From an uncultured Lachnospiraceae bacterium (GTDB lineage Bacteria > Bacillota > Clostridia > Lachnospirales > Lachnospiraceae): DNA of 64,000 nt. The notes beneath the pieces are model-generated. The model saw only the letters and a program-made list of their open reading frames with translations. It made no database searches and was not told where the DNA came from. The DNA lies in NCBI GenBank assembly GCA_910578115.1, contig CAJTPO010000005.1:1-64000 (forward strand), written 5' to 3'. Within the stretch, counting starts at the first letter, position 1. Every line of letters starts with the position of its first letter. A program made the translations under genes and the position numbers. Shown in pieces: positions 7,542 to 17,055 of the stretch.

Positions 7542-9311
7542 TCAATTCCCGAATACCTCTTCCTTCCGCTTTCGGACCACTTTTCCATCCCCCACCTCAT
7601 AGATCATATCCACATTGCGGATCGTGGTCAGCCTGTGGGCAATGATAATCATCGTCTTCGTGCCCTGCAGATTCTCCACAGCCTCCATCACAGCCGACTC
7701 CGTATCATTGTCCAGGGCGGATGTCGCCTCGTCCAGCACCAGGATCTGCGGATCATGATAGAGCGCCCGTGCAATACCGATCCGCTGCCGCTGTCCACCC
7801 GACAGTCTTACGCCCCTGTCCCCGACGATGGTATCCAGGCCGTGCGGAAGACTGTGGACAAACTCTGCCAGCTGTGCTTTCTCCATTGCCTGTACCACTG
7901 CCTTCTCATCGATCTGCGAAGCCCTGATACCAAAAGCAATATTATTGCGGATCGTGTCGTCCGACAGATAGATCACCTGCGGAATGTAGCCGATCTGTGC
8001 GTGAAAGGTCTTGGGCTTTTCATGTACATTGATGTGGTCTGCCATGACCACACCCTTCTGTGGGGTCAGCAGTCCCAGTATAATATCCACCATAGTCGTC
8101 TTGCCCGCACCGGAAGCTCCGATGAATGCTGCCGTCTCACCTTTTCGTATGGACAGACTGGCATCTTCGATTACCGGTTCCTCCGTGTCCGGGTAGCAGT
8201 ACGTCACATTCTGCACCTCGATGCTCCCCTGCAGATCCCATTCCTCTCTGACCTCACTGTCCTGTTTTCCGATGTAATCTTCAATCTCCACCAGATCATG
8301 GTAGATCAGATCCACAGACGGCAGCGCATACAGCATATTTGTCGCATGCTCATTGATGCGGCCCACACTGGGCATCAACCGGAATGCCGCCACGGCAAAG
8401 ACCGTCAGCTGCGGGATGTAGTAGGTCATATCGGCCTCCCCGAACAGCAGCTTGACAATGATCCCCACCAAAAGCCCGGAGATCGCCACCGCCTCCACCG
8501 CATACTTGGGCAGGATGGAAATGGTTCTCGCAATCCTGAGCCCTCTGGCAAACCTGGCATAGTATCTGCGGTACTCCTCCGTAAAAAATTCTTCTCTCTC
8601 CAGGATCTTGATCTCCTTGATACCGCCAAGCGCCTGGTTCATCCACTGAAAGATCTTACCCTGATATCCCTGATTGTCCTGTCCCAGCTTACGGCTGTAT
8701 CTCCTGGTCAGGTACAGGAATGACCCCACACACACTACCAGCAGTCCCAGCACAGTGAGGGTAATGGATTTACTGACGAACAGCAGATAGACTACCAGCA
8801 CGAAACATACCGCCAGTTCTGCCACCAGCTCCAGAGAATACAGAATCACCTGCATGAACTTTGCCGTATCCTCCTGCAGACTCCGCTGCAATGTGGCGAT
8901 ATTCTTATTCAGGTGAAACGTATACGGCTCTTTCATATACGTATTCAAAAGCCTCGTAGACAGCTTCATCTGTGTATTGTAGGAAAATCTGTAAATATAA
9001 CTTTTTTCAATGATCAGATATACATTCTTGACAATATAGATAATGATGATAAGCGCTGACAGGGCCGCCAGAAAACTCTTGGCCGACTGAAAATGAAAAG
9101 ACTCATACAGCAGTCTCAGATACCACTTTCTCTGAATCTCCTGCGGCTCTGTGATAATATTGATAAAAGGCATGAAGATCGTTACACCCAAAAGCTCCAG
9201 AAAACTTCCGATCACCACTGCGGCAAGCAGCGCTCCGATCTTCCATTTATCCCTCTGGTCAAAAATATACACTAACCTGGTGAGTATTCCCACTTTTCTG
9301 TCCTTCTTCAT
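7542..9311 (-). CDS. ABC transporter, fused membrane and ATPase domains (PglK/MsbA-like glycan flippase)
   Basis: 589 residues from ATG 9311; a GGAGG five bases before that ATG decides against the ATG four codons upstream. Residues 25-320 contain about six membrane helices; residues 365-580 are the ATPase, with Walker A GASGAGKT (398-405), signature LSGGQ (504-508), Walker B ILVLDE (523-528) and the switch His in IIAHRL. This half-transporter layout is that of MsbA and of PglK, which flips lipid-linked oligosaccharides. In a polysaccharide locus the latter role is more likely than drug export (inference). A paralogue with very similar ATPase motifs lies at 35756-37549, so the locus carries two such flippases beside a Wzx-like protein. 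Confidence 0.82.
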   Translation of the reverse strand: MKKDRKVGILTRLVYIFDQRDKWKIGALLAAVVIGSFLELLGVTIFMPFINIITEPQEIQRKWYLRLLYESFHFQSAKSFLAALSALIIIIYIVKNVYLIIEKSYIYRFSYNTQMKLSTRLLNTYMKEPYTFHLNKNIATLQRSLQEDTAKFMQVILYSLELVAELAVCFVLVVYLLFVSKSITLTVLGLLVVCVGSFLYLTRRYSRKLGQDNQGYQGKIFQWMNQALGGIKEIKILEREEFFTEEYRRYYARFARGLRIARTISILPKYAVEAVAISGLLVGIIVKLLFGEADMTYYIPQLTVFAVAAFRLMPSVGRINEHATNMLYALPSVDLIYHDLVEIEDYIGKQDSEVREEWDLQGSIEVQNVTYCYPDTEEPVIEDASLSIRKGETAAFIGASGAGKTTMVDIILGLLTPQKGVVMADHINVHEKPKTFHAQIGYIPQVIYLSDDTIRNNIAFGIRASQIDEKAVVQAMEKAQLAEFVHSLPHGLDTIVGDRGVRLSGGQRQRIGIARALYHDPQILVLDEATSALDNDTESAVMEAVENLQGTKTMIIIAHRLTTIRNVDMIYEVGDGKVVRKRKEEVFGN

Positions 9312-9369
9312 CTTTACCTCCATGCCGAAGCAGTTCTTTTGCGAAGGCCGCGCATCCCGTCTCTTCTGT

Positions 9370-10791
9370 TCAGTATACGATCTGTTCCCAGCGCATCTCT
9401 TCCACCGTATCTTTAAACTTCACTGTCACATTCATTACCCCATGCTCATGTATGGAACGTATCACATAGGCCTCCCCGCCATCTCTCATGACCTGCACAT
9501 CCTCTTCCCTCTCCGTGTCGTCCTTCCCCGTCACATGAATTTCTATATCGATATCCATGTCGCGGTCCGGCGCATTCGTCACAGGGCGAAAAAGATAGAT
9601 CACATACTCTTCACACTGCTCTTTCGACATCTCCGGCATAAAGCGCTCATAGTCCTGTGAAGGAACAAACTGCAGCCCGAATATTTCTTCCGGCAGGCTT
9701 TCAAGCTTCTCTTCATAACTGTCATAAAAGCAGTCCCCGTAAGTGTCCTCTCCCGTTTCCTGCGCCTTAAGAAAACTGCCGAGAAACTGCGAGTAGACTT
9801 CCGCCCCGTCCCTGTTCATATGCCCCATATCAAACCAATAGCGGCCCTGTCCCAGATCCAGATACTCTCTCCTGCAGAGATTAAAGTCATAATAGGGCAC
9901 TCCATAGCTCTCTGCCAGTTCCCTGACCTGCCTGATATAATTATCATACCCGCCCTTATGCACCAGCTCAAAATCAGACGTCGGCGAACTGATCCACGTC
10001 AATTCGATATCACGCTCCCGGCAATAGGCCACAATCTTCTCAAGATACTCCATGGATTCCAGCGTCATCGGGTTCTCCTCGATCCCGGTCTCCCTGTAAC
10101 CGGCATAAAAATTGCCGTGCTCAAGCGTCCCATAATAGATCCTGAACCCCTTGCCGCCGCGTTTCCTTACGGTCTCCCCCTCCGGCGTCGTATAAGTATA
10201 TTCGTAATTCTTCCACTCCTCAGTCTGCTTCCCCTTCACGGTTCCGGCGACATGCTCCCAGTCAAATAATTTCTCCCGGTAACGCATAAACGGCAGGAAA
10301 GTTATATAATAATACTCCGGACCGCTCAGATCAAGCATATAGGCAAGTTTATTTAAGGAAGGCCGCATCTGATCCTGGACAAACCAGCTCTTTGGAATCC
10401 ACTTATAATCGTGCAGGTTGCCCGGCCCCGCACTCGTGCATTGATAAGCCAGATCCAGATATACTCTGTCAATCTCATTTCTCCCGTCTGCTTCTCTTAA
10501 CAGAAAATAAGATGTATTCAGCTGCTGCATACTCGTCGCCAGGTTAAAATTATTTTCCATGTTAATACCGTCCAGTACGACAGGATCGATATCACAGAAC
10601 ACATGGGATGATCCCAGATATAACCGGTCAATATTCTCCCTGTTCTCATAAAACTCGTGCATCATGCATCTGGCAAATTCCTGGGTGTCATCAAGATATA
10701 AATAGTTCATACCTTCCGTCACCGCGACCACGACAGCGGCAAACAGGACAATTTTCTTAAAATGCGAAATAAATGAACGAACCCACATCAT
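9370..10791 (-). CDS. Membrane-anchored SGNH-like protein, partner of the MBOAT acyltransferase
   Basis: 473 residues with one N-terminal hydrophobic segment (about 12-30), the rest extracytoplasmic. The motif LYLGSSHVFCD (58-68) carries the SGNH nucleophile serine, and WFDMGHMNRDGAE (319-331) has the DxxH pair (Asp321, His324). This matches the AlgX/DltD-like proteins that work with MBOAT proteins in polysaccharide O-acetylation. The gene overlaps the end of the upstream MBOAT gene by 35 bases, and its ribosome site GGGG lies inside that gene, so the two are coupled. Probable role: move the acyl group exported by the MBOAT protein onto the glycan outside the cell. The last 100 residues, about 375-473, form an unfamiliar C-terminal domain. 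Confidence 0.75.
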   Translation of the reverse strand: MMWVRSFISHFKKIVLFAAVVVAVTEGMNYLYLDDTQEFARCMMHEFYENRENIDRLYLGSSHVFCDIDPVVLDGINMENNFNLATSMQQLNTSYFLLREADGRNEIDRVYLDLAYQCTSAGPGNLHDYKWIPKSWFVQDQMRPSLNKLAYMLDLSGPEYYYITFLPFMRYREKLFDWEHVAGTVKGKQTEEWKNYEYTYTTPEGETVRKRGGKGFRIYYGTLEHGNFYAGYRETGIEENPMTLESMEYLEKIVAYCRERDIELTWISSPTSDFELVHKGGYDNYIRQVRELAESYGVPYYDFNLCRREYLDLGQGRYWFDMGHMNRDGAEVYSQFLGSFLKAQETGEDTYGDCFYDSYEEKLESLPEEIFGLQFVPSQDYERFMPEMSKEQCEEYVIYLFRPVTNAPDRDMDIDIEIHVTGKDDTEREEDVQVMRDGGEAYVIRSIHEHGVMNVTVKFKDTVEEMRWEQIVY

Positions 10792-12178
10792 AATTTACCC
10801 CATATACTCCGAAAATAATAACTGCCATCATCATGCACGCACACAGACATGTAGAAACGGCCCAGTGCCATCCTTTCATGCTGTCCAGAACATACTTCCG
10901 GCGACTGTGCAGCAGATCCACCGCCACCACCACCAGAATCGCCAGCAGCAGGAAACAAAACTCCGCCTGGCCGATCCCACAGGAAAACAACGATCCGTCC
11001 CACAACACCGACAGACGAAACTCCGCTGTCATCCCCTTCAAAACGCCCAAAGCCTTTCTTGTGCTTTCTGCACGGAAGAATACAAACGAAAAATCAAACA
11101 GTATCACCGTCACCGCCGTCTGCAGTCCCCTGTACACAGCTCCCATCCTCTCCAGTCTGAGCGCCCCGGCAATTTTCTTTCTTACCGGCATAAGCACCTC
11201 TCCCGCAATCTGATAGAATCCGTTCAGGCCGCCCCAGATCAGATATTTTATACCGATACCGTGCCAGATGCCGCTGACCAGAAATACGATCATGATATTC
11301 CGGTACTTTCTGATCTTTCCCTTACGGCTTCCTCCCAACGGAATATAGACGTAATCCCGCAGCCATCCGGTCAGAGACCTGTGCCACCTGCGCCACAATC
11401 CACTGACTGTAGTCGCCAAAAAAGGAGCCTCAAAATTCTCTGTCAGGGAAAATCCCAGGGTCCGTCCCATCCCCAAAGCAAGTGCCGAATACCCCGCAAA
11501 ATCGCAGTAAAGCTGTATGCCGTACAACAGCATCGCCACGATCGCATATACGCCGCCCAGAGCCTGTCCATACACCGCATCCACAAAGATCGCGATCCGC
11601 TCGGCAATCACCAGTTTCAGGAAATATCCCCACAGCATGATGCACAGGCCCCTCTTAACATTCTCCGCCCGAAATGCCGTCCGCTCTTCCTGCCCAAGCT
11701 GGCTTAAGAGGGTGGAAGATCTCTCGATCGGGCCGGATGCCACGATCGGAAAAAAGGCCATGAACAGCGCATACCGCAGGAAATTCCGCTCCGCCTTCGC
11801 CTCCTTACGGTACACATCCATAAGATAGCCAAAAGCCTGCAGCGCATAGAATGAGATCCCCACCACAAAAACAAAATATTTACAGCAAAATACCGCCCCA
11901 AAGAGCAGGACCGCAAAACCTCCGATACAGCCCTTCTTTAACCGAACTTTCGTCCTTTCTTCCAACGGACTCCTGTCAATCCATACCAATCCCAGTGCTC
12001 CCAAATAAGCCGCCCCTGTGACCGCCAGCAGCACAAAGCCATATTTCACATTCCAGCTCATATAGAAATAACAGCTGGCCACCAAAAGCCAACTTAACCG
12101 GAAGCGCCTGGGCACCACATAATAGGCCAGTACCACCACCGGAAAAAAAATAAGAAAATCAAAAGAAGTGACCGCCAT
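10757..12178 (-). CDS. MBOAT family O-acyltransferase (AlgI/DltB-like)
   Basis: 473 residues from ATG 12178, with about ten membrane segments. The hallmark region TVSGLWRRWHRSLTGWLRDY (257-276) and FLVSGIWHGIGIKY (299-312) holds the two conserved histidines (His266, His306), the latter being the catalytic His of the AlgI/DltB/PatA group. The family passes acyl groups, usually acetyl, across the membrane for polysaccharide O-acylation. The frame is open 30 codons further upstream, but GGGAGG eight bases before ATG 12178 fixes the start and avoids overlap with the hexapeptide transferase gene. The adjacent overlapping SGNH-like gene is the expected partner. Substrate is inferred to be the glycan made by this locus. 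Confidence 0.88.
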   Translation of the reverse strand: MAVTSFDFLIFFPVVVLAYYVVPRRFRLSWLLVASCYFYMSWNVKYGFVLLAVTGAAYLGALGLVWIDRSPLEERTKVRLKKGCIGGFAVLLFGAVFCCKYFVFVVGISFYALQAFGYLMDVYRKEAKAERNFLRYALFMAFFPIVASGPIERSSTLLSQLGQEERTAFRAENVKRGLCIMLWGYFLKLVIAERIAIFVDAVYGQALGGVYAIVAMLLYGIQLYCDFAGYSALALGMGRTLGFSLTENFEAPFLATTVSGLWRRWHRSLTGWLRDYVYIPLGGSRKGKIRKYRNIMIVFLVSGIWHGIGIKYLIWGGLNGFYQIAGEVLMPVRKKIAGALRLERMGAVYRGLQTAVTVILFDFSFVFFRAESTRKALGVLKGMTAEFRLSVLWDGSLFSCGIGQAEFCFLLLAILVVVAVDLLHSRRKYVLDSMKGWHWAVSTCLCACMMMAVIIFGVYGVNYDVGSFIYFAF

Positions 12179-12200
12179 CCCGATTTCCTCCCTCATCGCC

Positions 12201-12776
12201 TTACTCGAAAAGAGCGCTGCACAGACTCCTGTGGGAATCGTGATCACTGATCTTCCTCGCCGGTACACCGGCCCAGGTAGTGCCGGGTTCCGTAATATCC
12301 TTCGTCACCACCGCTCCCGCTCCCACCGCCACATCATCCGCTATGGTGACCGCCCCGATCACCTTGGCTCCGCTTCCAAAATAACAGTTGTTCCCGATCA
12401 CCGCGGCATCATGACTCCCATTGGCGGCCCCGATCGTCACACCTTCCTGCAGTCTGCAGTTTCTGCCGGCTCTCACATTACCATGCACCACGATCGTGCC
12501 ATAATGCGGGATCGCCAGCCCTTCCTGAAATACATTCGGGGGAATGGTAAACCCCAGCTTCACACTCAGACGGTGAAATCTGAATTTATGATATTTCCCT
12601 GCCAGAAGCAGTGCCAGTCCCTTCCTGCAGTTGATATCATACTCGACCCTGCGCAGCAGGATCTCGAATTTCCATATCTCATCCTTAAACAGACGCGGAC
12701 GCCTGTCGTTCTTCCTGTTAAGCGCCAGACGGTCCTGTTCCAGATACCGTCGCAGATCTTCTCTGCTCTCTATCAT
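12201..12776 (-). CDS. Hexapeptide-repeat acetyltransferase, serine acetyltransferase-like
   Basis: 191 residues. Residues 70-175 form a left-handed beta-helix with hexapeptides such as VVHGNVRAGRNCRLQEGVTIG, ending in GAGAVVTKDI and TTWAGVPARKI, the C-terminal signature of the CysE/WcaB group. The catalytic-type His lies in IPHYGTIVVHGN. The N-terminal 65 residues are shorter than in true CysE, and the setting, between a GT-D enzyme and an MBOAT gene, argues for acetylation of a sugar rather than serine (inference). The protein is cytoplasmic. The stop lies 22 bases before the chosen MBOAT start. Confidence 0.8.
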   Translation of the reverse strand: MIESREDLRRYLEQDRLALNRKNDRRPRLFKDEIWKFEILLRRVEYDINCRKGLALLLAGKYHKFRFHRLSVKLGFTIPPNVFQEGLAIPHYGTIVVHGNVRAGRNCRLQEGVTIGAANGSHDAAVIGNNCYFGSGAKVIGAVTIADDVAVGAGAVVTKDITEPGTTWAGVPARKISDHDSHRSLCSALFE

Positions 12777-12815
12777 ACCTGCACCCCCAAATCAGCATTC
12801 CTTCCCTTCCTCTGT

Positions 12816-13694
12816 TTACAGCCGGTATCTCACCTGTTCCAGATATCTGCCATAGGCCGCATCCTGCACTGCCGCCTCACGATTGGCCGCTTCTCCGACA
12901 ATTTCATGCTTTGCCAGGGGCATCTTATCCGGCGCCTGCCGCACATACCACTCATATTCCATGTCCATATTGCCGATATCCAGTACCCGATACCCCTGCA
13001 GGAACAGCTCCTTTGCCAGGAACTTTGCCGCCACACCCACAGACAGGAGGAACAGTCTGTCCTTTTCATACCGCAGACATACTTCCAGAATCTCTCCCAA
13101 CGCTCCATAAGCGTCTTTGGGCGGACAGATAATCCGCTCGACAGACCGCGCGCTGTCTAACAGATCATTGCCGACGCCATTGTGCGTCCTTGTTCCCTCC
13201 ACGATGACAACGTCTCTATTTTCCCATATTTTTCTTATTTTTGCAAACCATCTGTCACAGTTGCTGCGGTCGCTGCCAAAATAATAACAGCGGGACACAA
13301 ATGTAGAATAATAGATCCTGTCCGGATTACAATATTTCCCATATATTTTCCGGCAAAAAAGCAGATGATCTCTCCAGAACTGCCTGCTGGCCCTGTGGTG
13401 ATCCGACAGCGTAGTGAAGATATCCGGAATCGTCACCAGCAGATCATCGTAAGGATACGCCAGGATCTCAGCCAGCCCGCTTCCGATCTCCGGCGCGGAC
13501 TTCTGCAGCATCAGGTCCACCCCTTTGATCATCACGATCTCCCCATCTCCAAAGCGTACCATGCTCTTCTCGGTCCGGAGAAGCTCATCGATGGTCTCAT
13601 CGATCGAATGGACCCGGATCCGCTCTCGCAAAATCCCCTTTTCATATAAAAAATAGACAATTGCAGCAATAATATCTTTCCATTTCCGTTTCAT
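12816..13694 (-). CDS. GT-D fold glycosyltransferase (DUF1792 type)
   Basis: 292 residues from ATG 13694. The segment SMVRFGDGEIVMIKG (44-58) carries the DxE motif (Asp50, Glu52) that defines the GT-D fold first described for DUF1792 proteins such as streptococcal dGT1. Further family landmarks are LLVTIPDIF, the VIVEGTRTHNGVGNDLL stretch and LLSVGVAAKFLAKEL. dGT1 transfers glucose onto a glycan of a surface glycoprotein; here a polysaccharide acceptor is more likely (inference). The open frame extends 18 codons upstream to a GTG just behind the previous stop, and that start cannot be excluded because the ribosome site before 13694 is weak. No membrane segments apart from a mildly hydrophobic stretch near residues 7-17. 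Confidence 0.8.
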   Translation of the reverse strand: MKRKWKDIIAAIVYFLYEKGILRERIRVHSIDETIDELLRTEKSMVRFGDGEIVMIKGVDLMLQKSAPEIGSGLAEILAYPYDDLLVTIPDIFTTLSDHHRASRQFWRDHLLFCRKIYGKYCNPDRIYYSTFVSRCYYFGSDRSNCDRWFAKIRKIWENRDVVIVEGTRTHNGVGNDLLDSARSVERIICPPKDAYGALGEILEVCLRYEKDRLFLLSVGVAAKFLAKELFLQGYRVLDIGNMDMEYEWYVRQAPDKMPLAKHEIVGEAANREAAVQDAAYGRYLEQVRYRL

Positions 13695-13751
13695 TTGCAC
13701 ACCATCTTCTCCCGCGCTCCTGCAGCCTGTCCGCCATGATCCGTCCACAGA

Positions 13752-14783
13752 TCACACCGGTTTCAATCCCGCATACTCAAACAGCCGCCGATAAACTTTC
13801 TTTTCAAGGCGGATCAGCACCTTATAAATAAATCCAATCATAACACAGGTATACAGCACTGCTGCCAGCGCGCTCCCGATCTCGATCCGAACGCCGACGA
13901 TACCCGCCGCGGCAGTAAAGATCTTCTTGACTATAAACTCATTTCCACACAGCCACATGGTCTCTTTCCCCACCGCATGTAAATTGCCGATCCCTGCAAA
14001 TAATTTTGCCAGCACAACCTGGAACAGAATCAGCAGCAGTCCCCTGATGACCGGATAGACAAGCTCTACCCCCGGAATCGTACGGTACAGGGCATCTGCC
14101 AGCACATCCTTTTTCATATATACAAGCAGCGTATATCCTGCCAGAAGAACCGTACCGGCCAGCCGTACCACTTTCCCCTGAACGGAGAGATCCCCTCTTT
14201 CCTCCTGCAGCTTTTCGCGAAGCAGAAACCCTGCCGTATAATAGATCAGATAGTAAAGCGCCGAATCGATGTTAAAGATCCACGACGGTATGACATCCGG
14301 CTTGTTTGGGAGCAGAAATATCGTGATCAAATAAATGACAACGGAAATGACCAGCAGAAAAATGTCCTTTCTGAATATTCTTCTCAGCAGATCAAACAGA
14401 ATGCTCATAGTAAAGAGGCAGGAAAAAAACCATAAAGAAGAAGCATACATTTGATTTCTGATGCCGAAAACAAACTGTTTACCGTATCCGATATAGACAT
14501 ATATATTCTCATCGGTTGTCAGGATGATCACGATCATGCTGATCAAAACAAAAAACAAATAGGGGAACATGATCTGCCGAAATCTTTTCCTGACAGCCTG
14601 CCAGATACTCAAATCTTCCAGATTTCCGGCAAAAATACCGGAAGCAAAGAAAAACAGCGGGACATGATAGAGAAACACGAAATCGTACAGCCCGCCCGTT
14701 TCTTTCCCCAAATGCCCGCAAAAGACCGCCGCAATCCCTGACAGCTTCAAAATATCTATCCATTCCACTCTCTGCTTCTTCAT
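13752..14783 (-). CDS. Acyltransferase family 3 membrane protein
   Basis: 343 residues, about ten membrane segments. N-terminal motifs WIDILKLSGIAAVFCGHLG and FLYHVPLFFFASGIF are those of acyltransferase 3 (OafA/WecH type), with the conserved His in CGHLG and in YHVPLF. The family O-acetylates or succinylates surface sugars using a cytoplasmic acyl-CoA. It lies between a GT-D and a GT4 gene. No SGNH domain is fused to it. Together with the MBOAT pair and two hexapeptide enzymes, this makes four candidate acyl-modification routes in the locus. Substrate unknown. Confidence 0.85.
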   Translation of the reverse strand: MKKQRVEWIDILKLSGIAAVFCGHLGKETGGLYDFVFLYHVPLFFFASGIFAGNLEDLSIWQAVRKRFRQIMFPYLFFVLISMIVIILTTDENIYVYIGYGKQFVFGIRNQMYASSLWFFSCLFTMSILFDLLRRIFRKDIFLLVISVVIYLITIFLLPNKPDVIPSWIFNIDSALYYLIYYTAGFLLREKLQEERGDLSVQGKVVRLAGTVLLAGYTLLVYMKKDVLADALYRTIPGVELVYPVIRGLLLILFQVVLAKLFAGIGNLHAVGKETMWLCGNEFIVKKIFTAAAGIVGVRIEIGSALAAVLYTCVMIGFIYKVLIRLEKKVYRRLFEYAGLKPV

Positions 14784-14815
14784 CTGTTGTATCTTCTTTC
14801 TTCCGTCTTTCGTAT

Positions 14816-16015
14816 CTATCTGCTGCCTGCGGACAGCATTTTCATGACAGCCTCATAGTAATTTTCAAAATTATACTTTTCTACTATCGCCTGATATCCC
14901 GCGGCTCCCATCCTCTTAATCCCTTCCCGGTCAGAGAGCAGCCGTTCCAGTTTGTCCTGCAGATCCGTCCGGTCACAGTCTCTGAACCGGTATCCCGTCA
15001 CGCCGTCCTCCACGTAGCAGGCCGTGCCGTTGGTATCACTGCAGATCACCGGCAGAGAGTAGCTCATGGCCTCCAGCTGGGAGACCGAAGCCATCTCTCT
15101 CGTGCTGGGGATCACGTAGAGATCCGCCGCCAGATACTCCTTGTCCATGGAGCTGCGGGGCACATTGGTCTTTACCGTAACGATATCCTCCATATGATGC
15201 TGCGCCACATACCGCCTGACCTGCGCACAGTATTCCTTCTGGAAATGGTTCGTAGCCTCTCCCACCAGCGTCAGCCGGATCTTACGATCCCCGGCGTCCT
15301 CCTGCTCCGCCGGACGTGCCGCTTCCCCGGCATCACCGCCGTCCGGAGTCTGCTGCAGCAATTTCTCCACCGCCTGCAGCAGCAGCAGATGGTGCTTTCT
15401 GATTTCGTATTTACCGATACAGAGGATGTGCACGGTATCCGCCGCAAAATAGCTCCTCTCCGCCGGCCCCCTTCGGGGTTCCACCACAAAAGGGACAAAA
15501 AAGTCAGAAGCCTTTATGGACGTTCCCGCCTTCTGCATTCCCATAACAGGTGTCATTCTTAATGCGGGCGACAATCTGCCCACAATGCGATGCGCCGGAT
15601 CCCGTTTCTCCGGCTCCGACCACAGCGGGTTTTGATTATACAGAATACACGGATATCCCTTTTTCCTGCAAAGCAGGTAAGCTGCCATGGAATAGACCGA
15701 GCGCTCCCGCAGGATCACCACGTCAGGAGCGAAGCCGTAGATAAGTTTCTTAAGCTTACGCACCGGCGGAAATCCATGCCGGATCTTAAATACAACGGCT
15801 TCCGGATCTTTGCGGTGGATCACCTTCACATACAGGAAGTCCACGATCTCATACAGCTTCGAATATCCCAGTACGACCGGCGTCACATAAGAATAATCCT
15901 CTATCGCAGCAGCATAATGGCTGATAAAACACACCTCATGTCCATGTTCTATCAGCCCCTTCATGATATCCATCTGATTGGTATGATAGCGTGGGGCTAT
16001 ATACAGGAATTTCAT
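14816..16015 (-). CDS. GT4 glycosyltransferase
   Basis: 399 residues. N-terminus MKFLYIAPRYHTNQ is a typical first Rossmann strand; the C-terminal domain has HILCIGKYEIRKHHLLLLQA and the donor loop VIPSTREMASVSQLEAMSYS, where E-x7-E is present in the form REMASVSQLEAM. An unusual insert rich in Ala, Gly and Glu (about residues 225-245, GGDAGEAARPAEQEDAG) sits between strands. The ATG overlaps the stop of the radical SAM gene upstream (ATGA) with AAAGGAG before it, so the two are translationally coupled. Cytoplasmic enzyme of polysaccharide assembly. Donor unknown. Confidence 0.84.
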   Translation of the reverse strand: MKFLYIAPRYHTNQMDIMKGLIEHGHEVCFISHYAAAIEDYSYVTPVVLGYSKLYEIVDFLYVKVIHRKDPEAVVFKIRHGFPPVRKLKKLIYGFAPDVVILRERSVYSMAAYLLCRKKGYPCILYNQNPLWSEPEKRDPAHRIVGRLSPALRMTPVMGMQKAGTSIKASDFFVPFVVEPRRGPAERSYFAADTVHILCIGKYEIRKHHLLLLQAVEKLLQQTPDGGDAGEAARPAEQEDAGDRKIRLTLVGEATNHFQKEYCAQVRRYVAQHHMEDIVTVKTNVPRSSMDKEYLAADLYVIPSTREMASVSQLEAMSYSLPVICSDTNGTACYVEDGVTGYRFRDCDRTDLQDKLERLLSDREGIKRMGAAGYQAIVEKYNFENYYEAVMKMLSAGSR

Positions 16016-17010
16016 ATAAATTTGTTCTCCTTTAAACTGTACTTGCCGCCCTTTAAGAATTTATGCTTGATCACCCACCATCCGGGTACCCAGATATATT
16101 TATGCATTGCCGGTGACGCCGAACCAATCATCCAGCAGTTTCTGTCACACTTCCTCGTACACTCTCTCACTTTCTGCGCCTCTACGGAATTCCACAGTTC
16201 TTCCCAGCTTTGCTTTCTCAGATTGCCCATAACCGCTTTCTGCTCCATGCCGTTGCACGGGATCACATCACAGAACGGGTCTATGAAAAAGGCATTCCGG
16301 GACATATCGCAGGGCAGAAGTCTTTTGTTGCCGTAGATATAGTTGATCAATCCGTGATTGAAATAGGCGCGGAACCATTTCTTCGGCGACTTACTTCTCA
16401 ACAGTTCATTGATCAGCTTCTCGAAATTCTGCGCCACCTTATATTTGTCATCGATCCGGTTGTCCGTCTTCCGGAAATAGAAAGAATTATGCAGTGTCGC
16501 CGTGGCAAACTCCATCCCCATGTCATTGGCTATATTGTAAAGCGGCACCAGGTCCTCACAGTTCATATCCTGTACGGTCATACCGAATCCGACGTCCGGA
16601 TGCTTCATCTCCACCAATGTCTTTAATGTCCGATATCCCCTGTTGAATCCATCGGGAATCCCCCTGATCGCATCGTTGGTGGCCTGCAGCCCTTCAATAC
16701 TGATACGGATGCCCACCTTCGGGAACTCCCTGCACAGGGCAATGATCCTGTCCGTAAAATATCCGTTCGTGGATATGACGATTCTGTCCGATTTCTTATA
16801 CAGTTCCCGCACGATGTCCGGTATATCCTGTCTGATGAACGGCTCTCCGCCGGTAATATTCGTAAAAGCCATCTCGGGCAGTTTCCGGATATCCTCAAGC
16901 GTGATCTCCTCGTCGGGCCTGGTGGGGTCCTTAAAGCAATCACACATATTGCAACGGGCATTGCACCGGTAAGTCACGATCACAGTGCCATATAAGGTTC
17001 TTTTTGCCAT
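16012..17010 (-). CDS. Radical SAM protein with SPASM-like C-terminal cysteines
   Basis: 332 residues. The N-terminus has the CxxxCxxC cluster (Cys16, Cys20, Cys23 in TYRCNARCNMC) that holds the SAM-binding 4Fe-4S centre, followed by GGEP (54-57) and the ISTNGYF strand. The C-terminal part has six further cysteines (234, 247, 252, 284, 288, 292), the pattern of a SPASM/twitch domain with one or two extra clusters. Such enzymes modify peptides or sugars by radical chemistry. No precursor peptide gene is seen nearby, and it is coupled by ATGA overlap to a GT4 gene, so a sugar or lipid-linked glycan substrate is possible (inference). AAGGAG eight bases before ATG 17010 supports the start. Actual reaction unknown. 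Confidence 0.85.
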   Translation of the reverse strand: MAKRTLYGTVIVTYRCNARCNMCDCFKDPTRPDEEITLEDIRKLPEMAFTNITGGEPFIRQDIPDIVRELYKKSDRIVISTNGYFTDRIIALCREFPKVGIRISIEGLQATNDAIRGIPDGFNRGYRTLKTLVEMKHPDVGFGMTVQDMNCEDLVPLYNIANDMGMEFATATLHNSFYFRKTDNRIDDKYKVAQNFEKLINELLRSKSPKKWFRAYFNHGLINYIYGNKRLLPCDMSRNAFFIDPFCDVIPCNGMEQKAVMGNLRKQSWEELWNSVEAQKVRECTRKCDRNCWMIGSASPAMHKYIWVPGWWVIKHKFLKGGKYSLKENKFI

Positions 17011-17055
17011 GGTCAGTACTCCTTATCAAGTTTTGTAAAGCCGTCACAGGCATCT

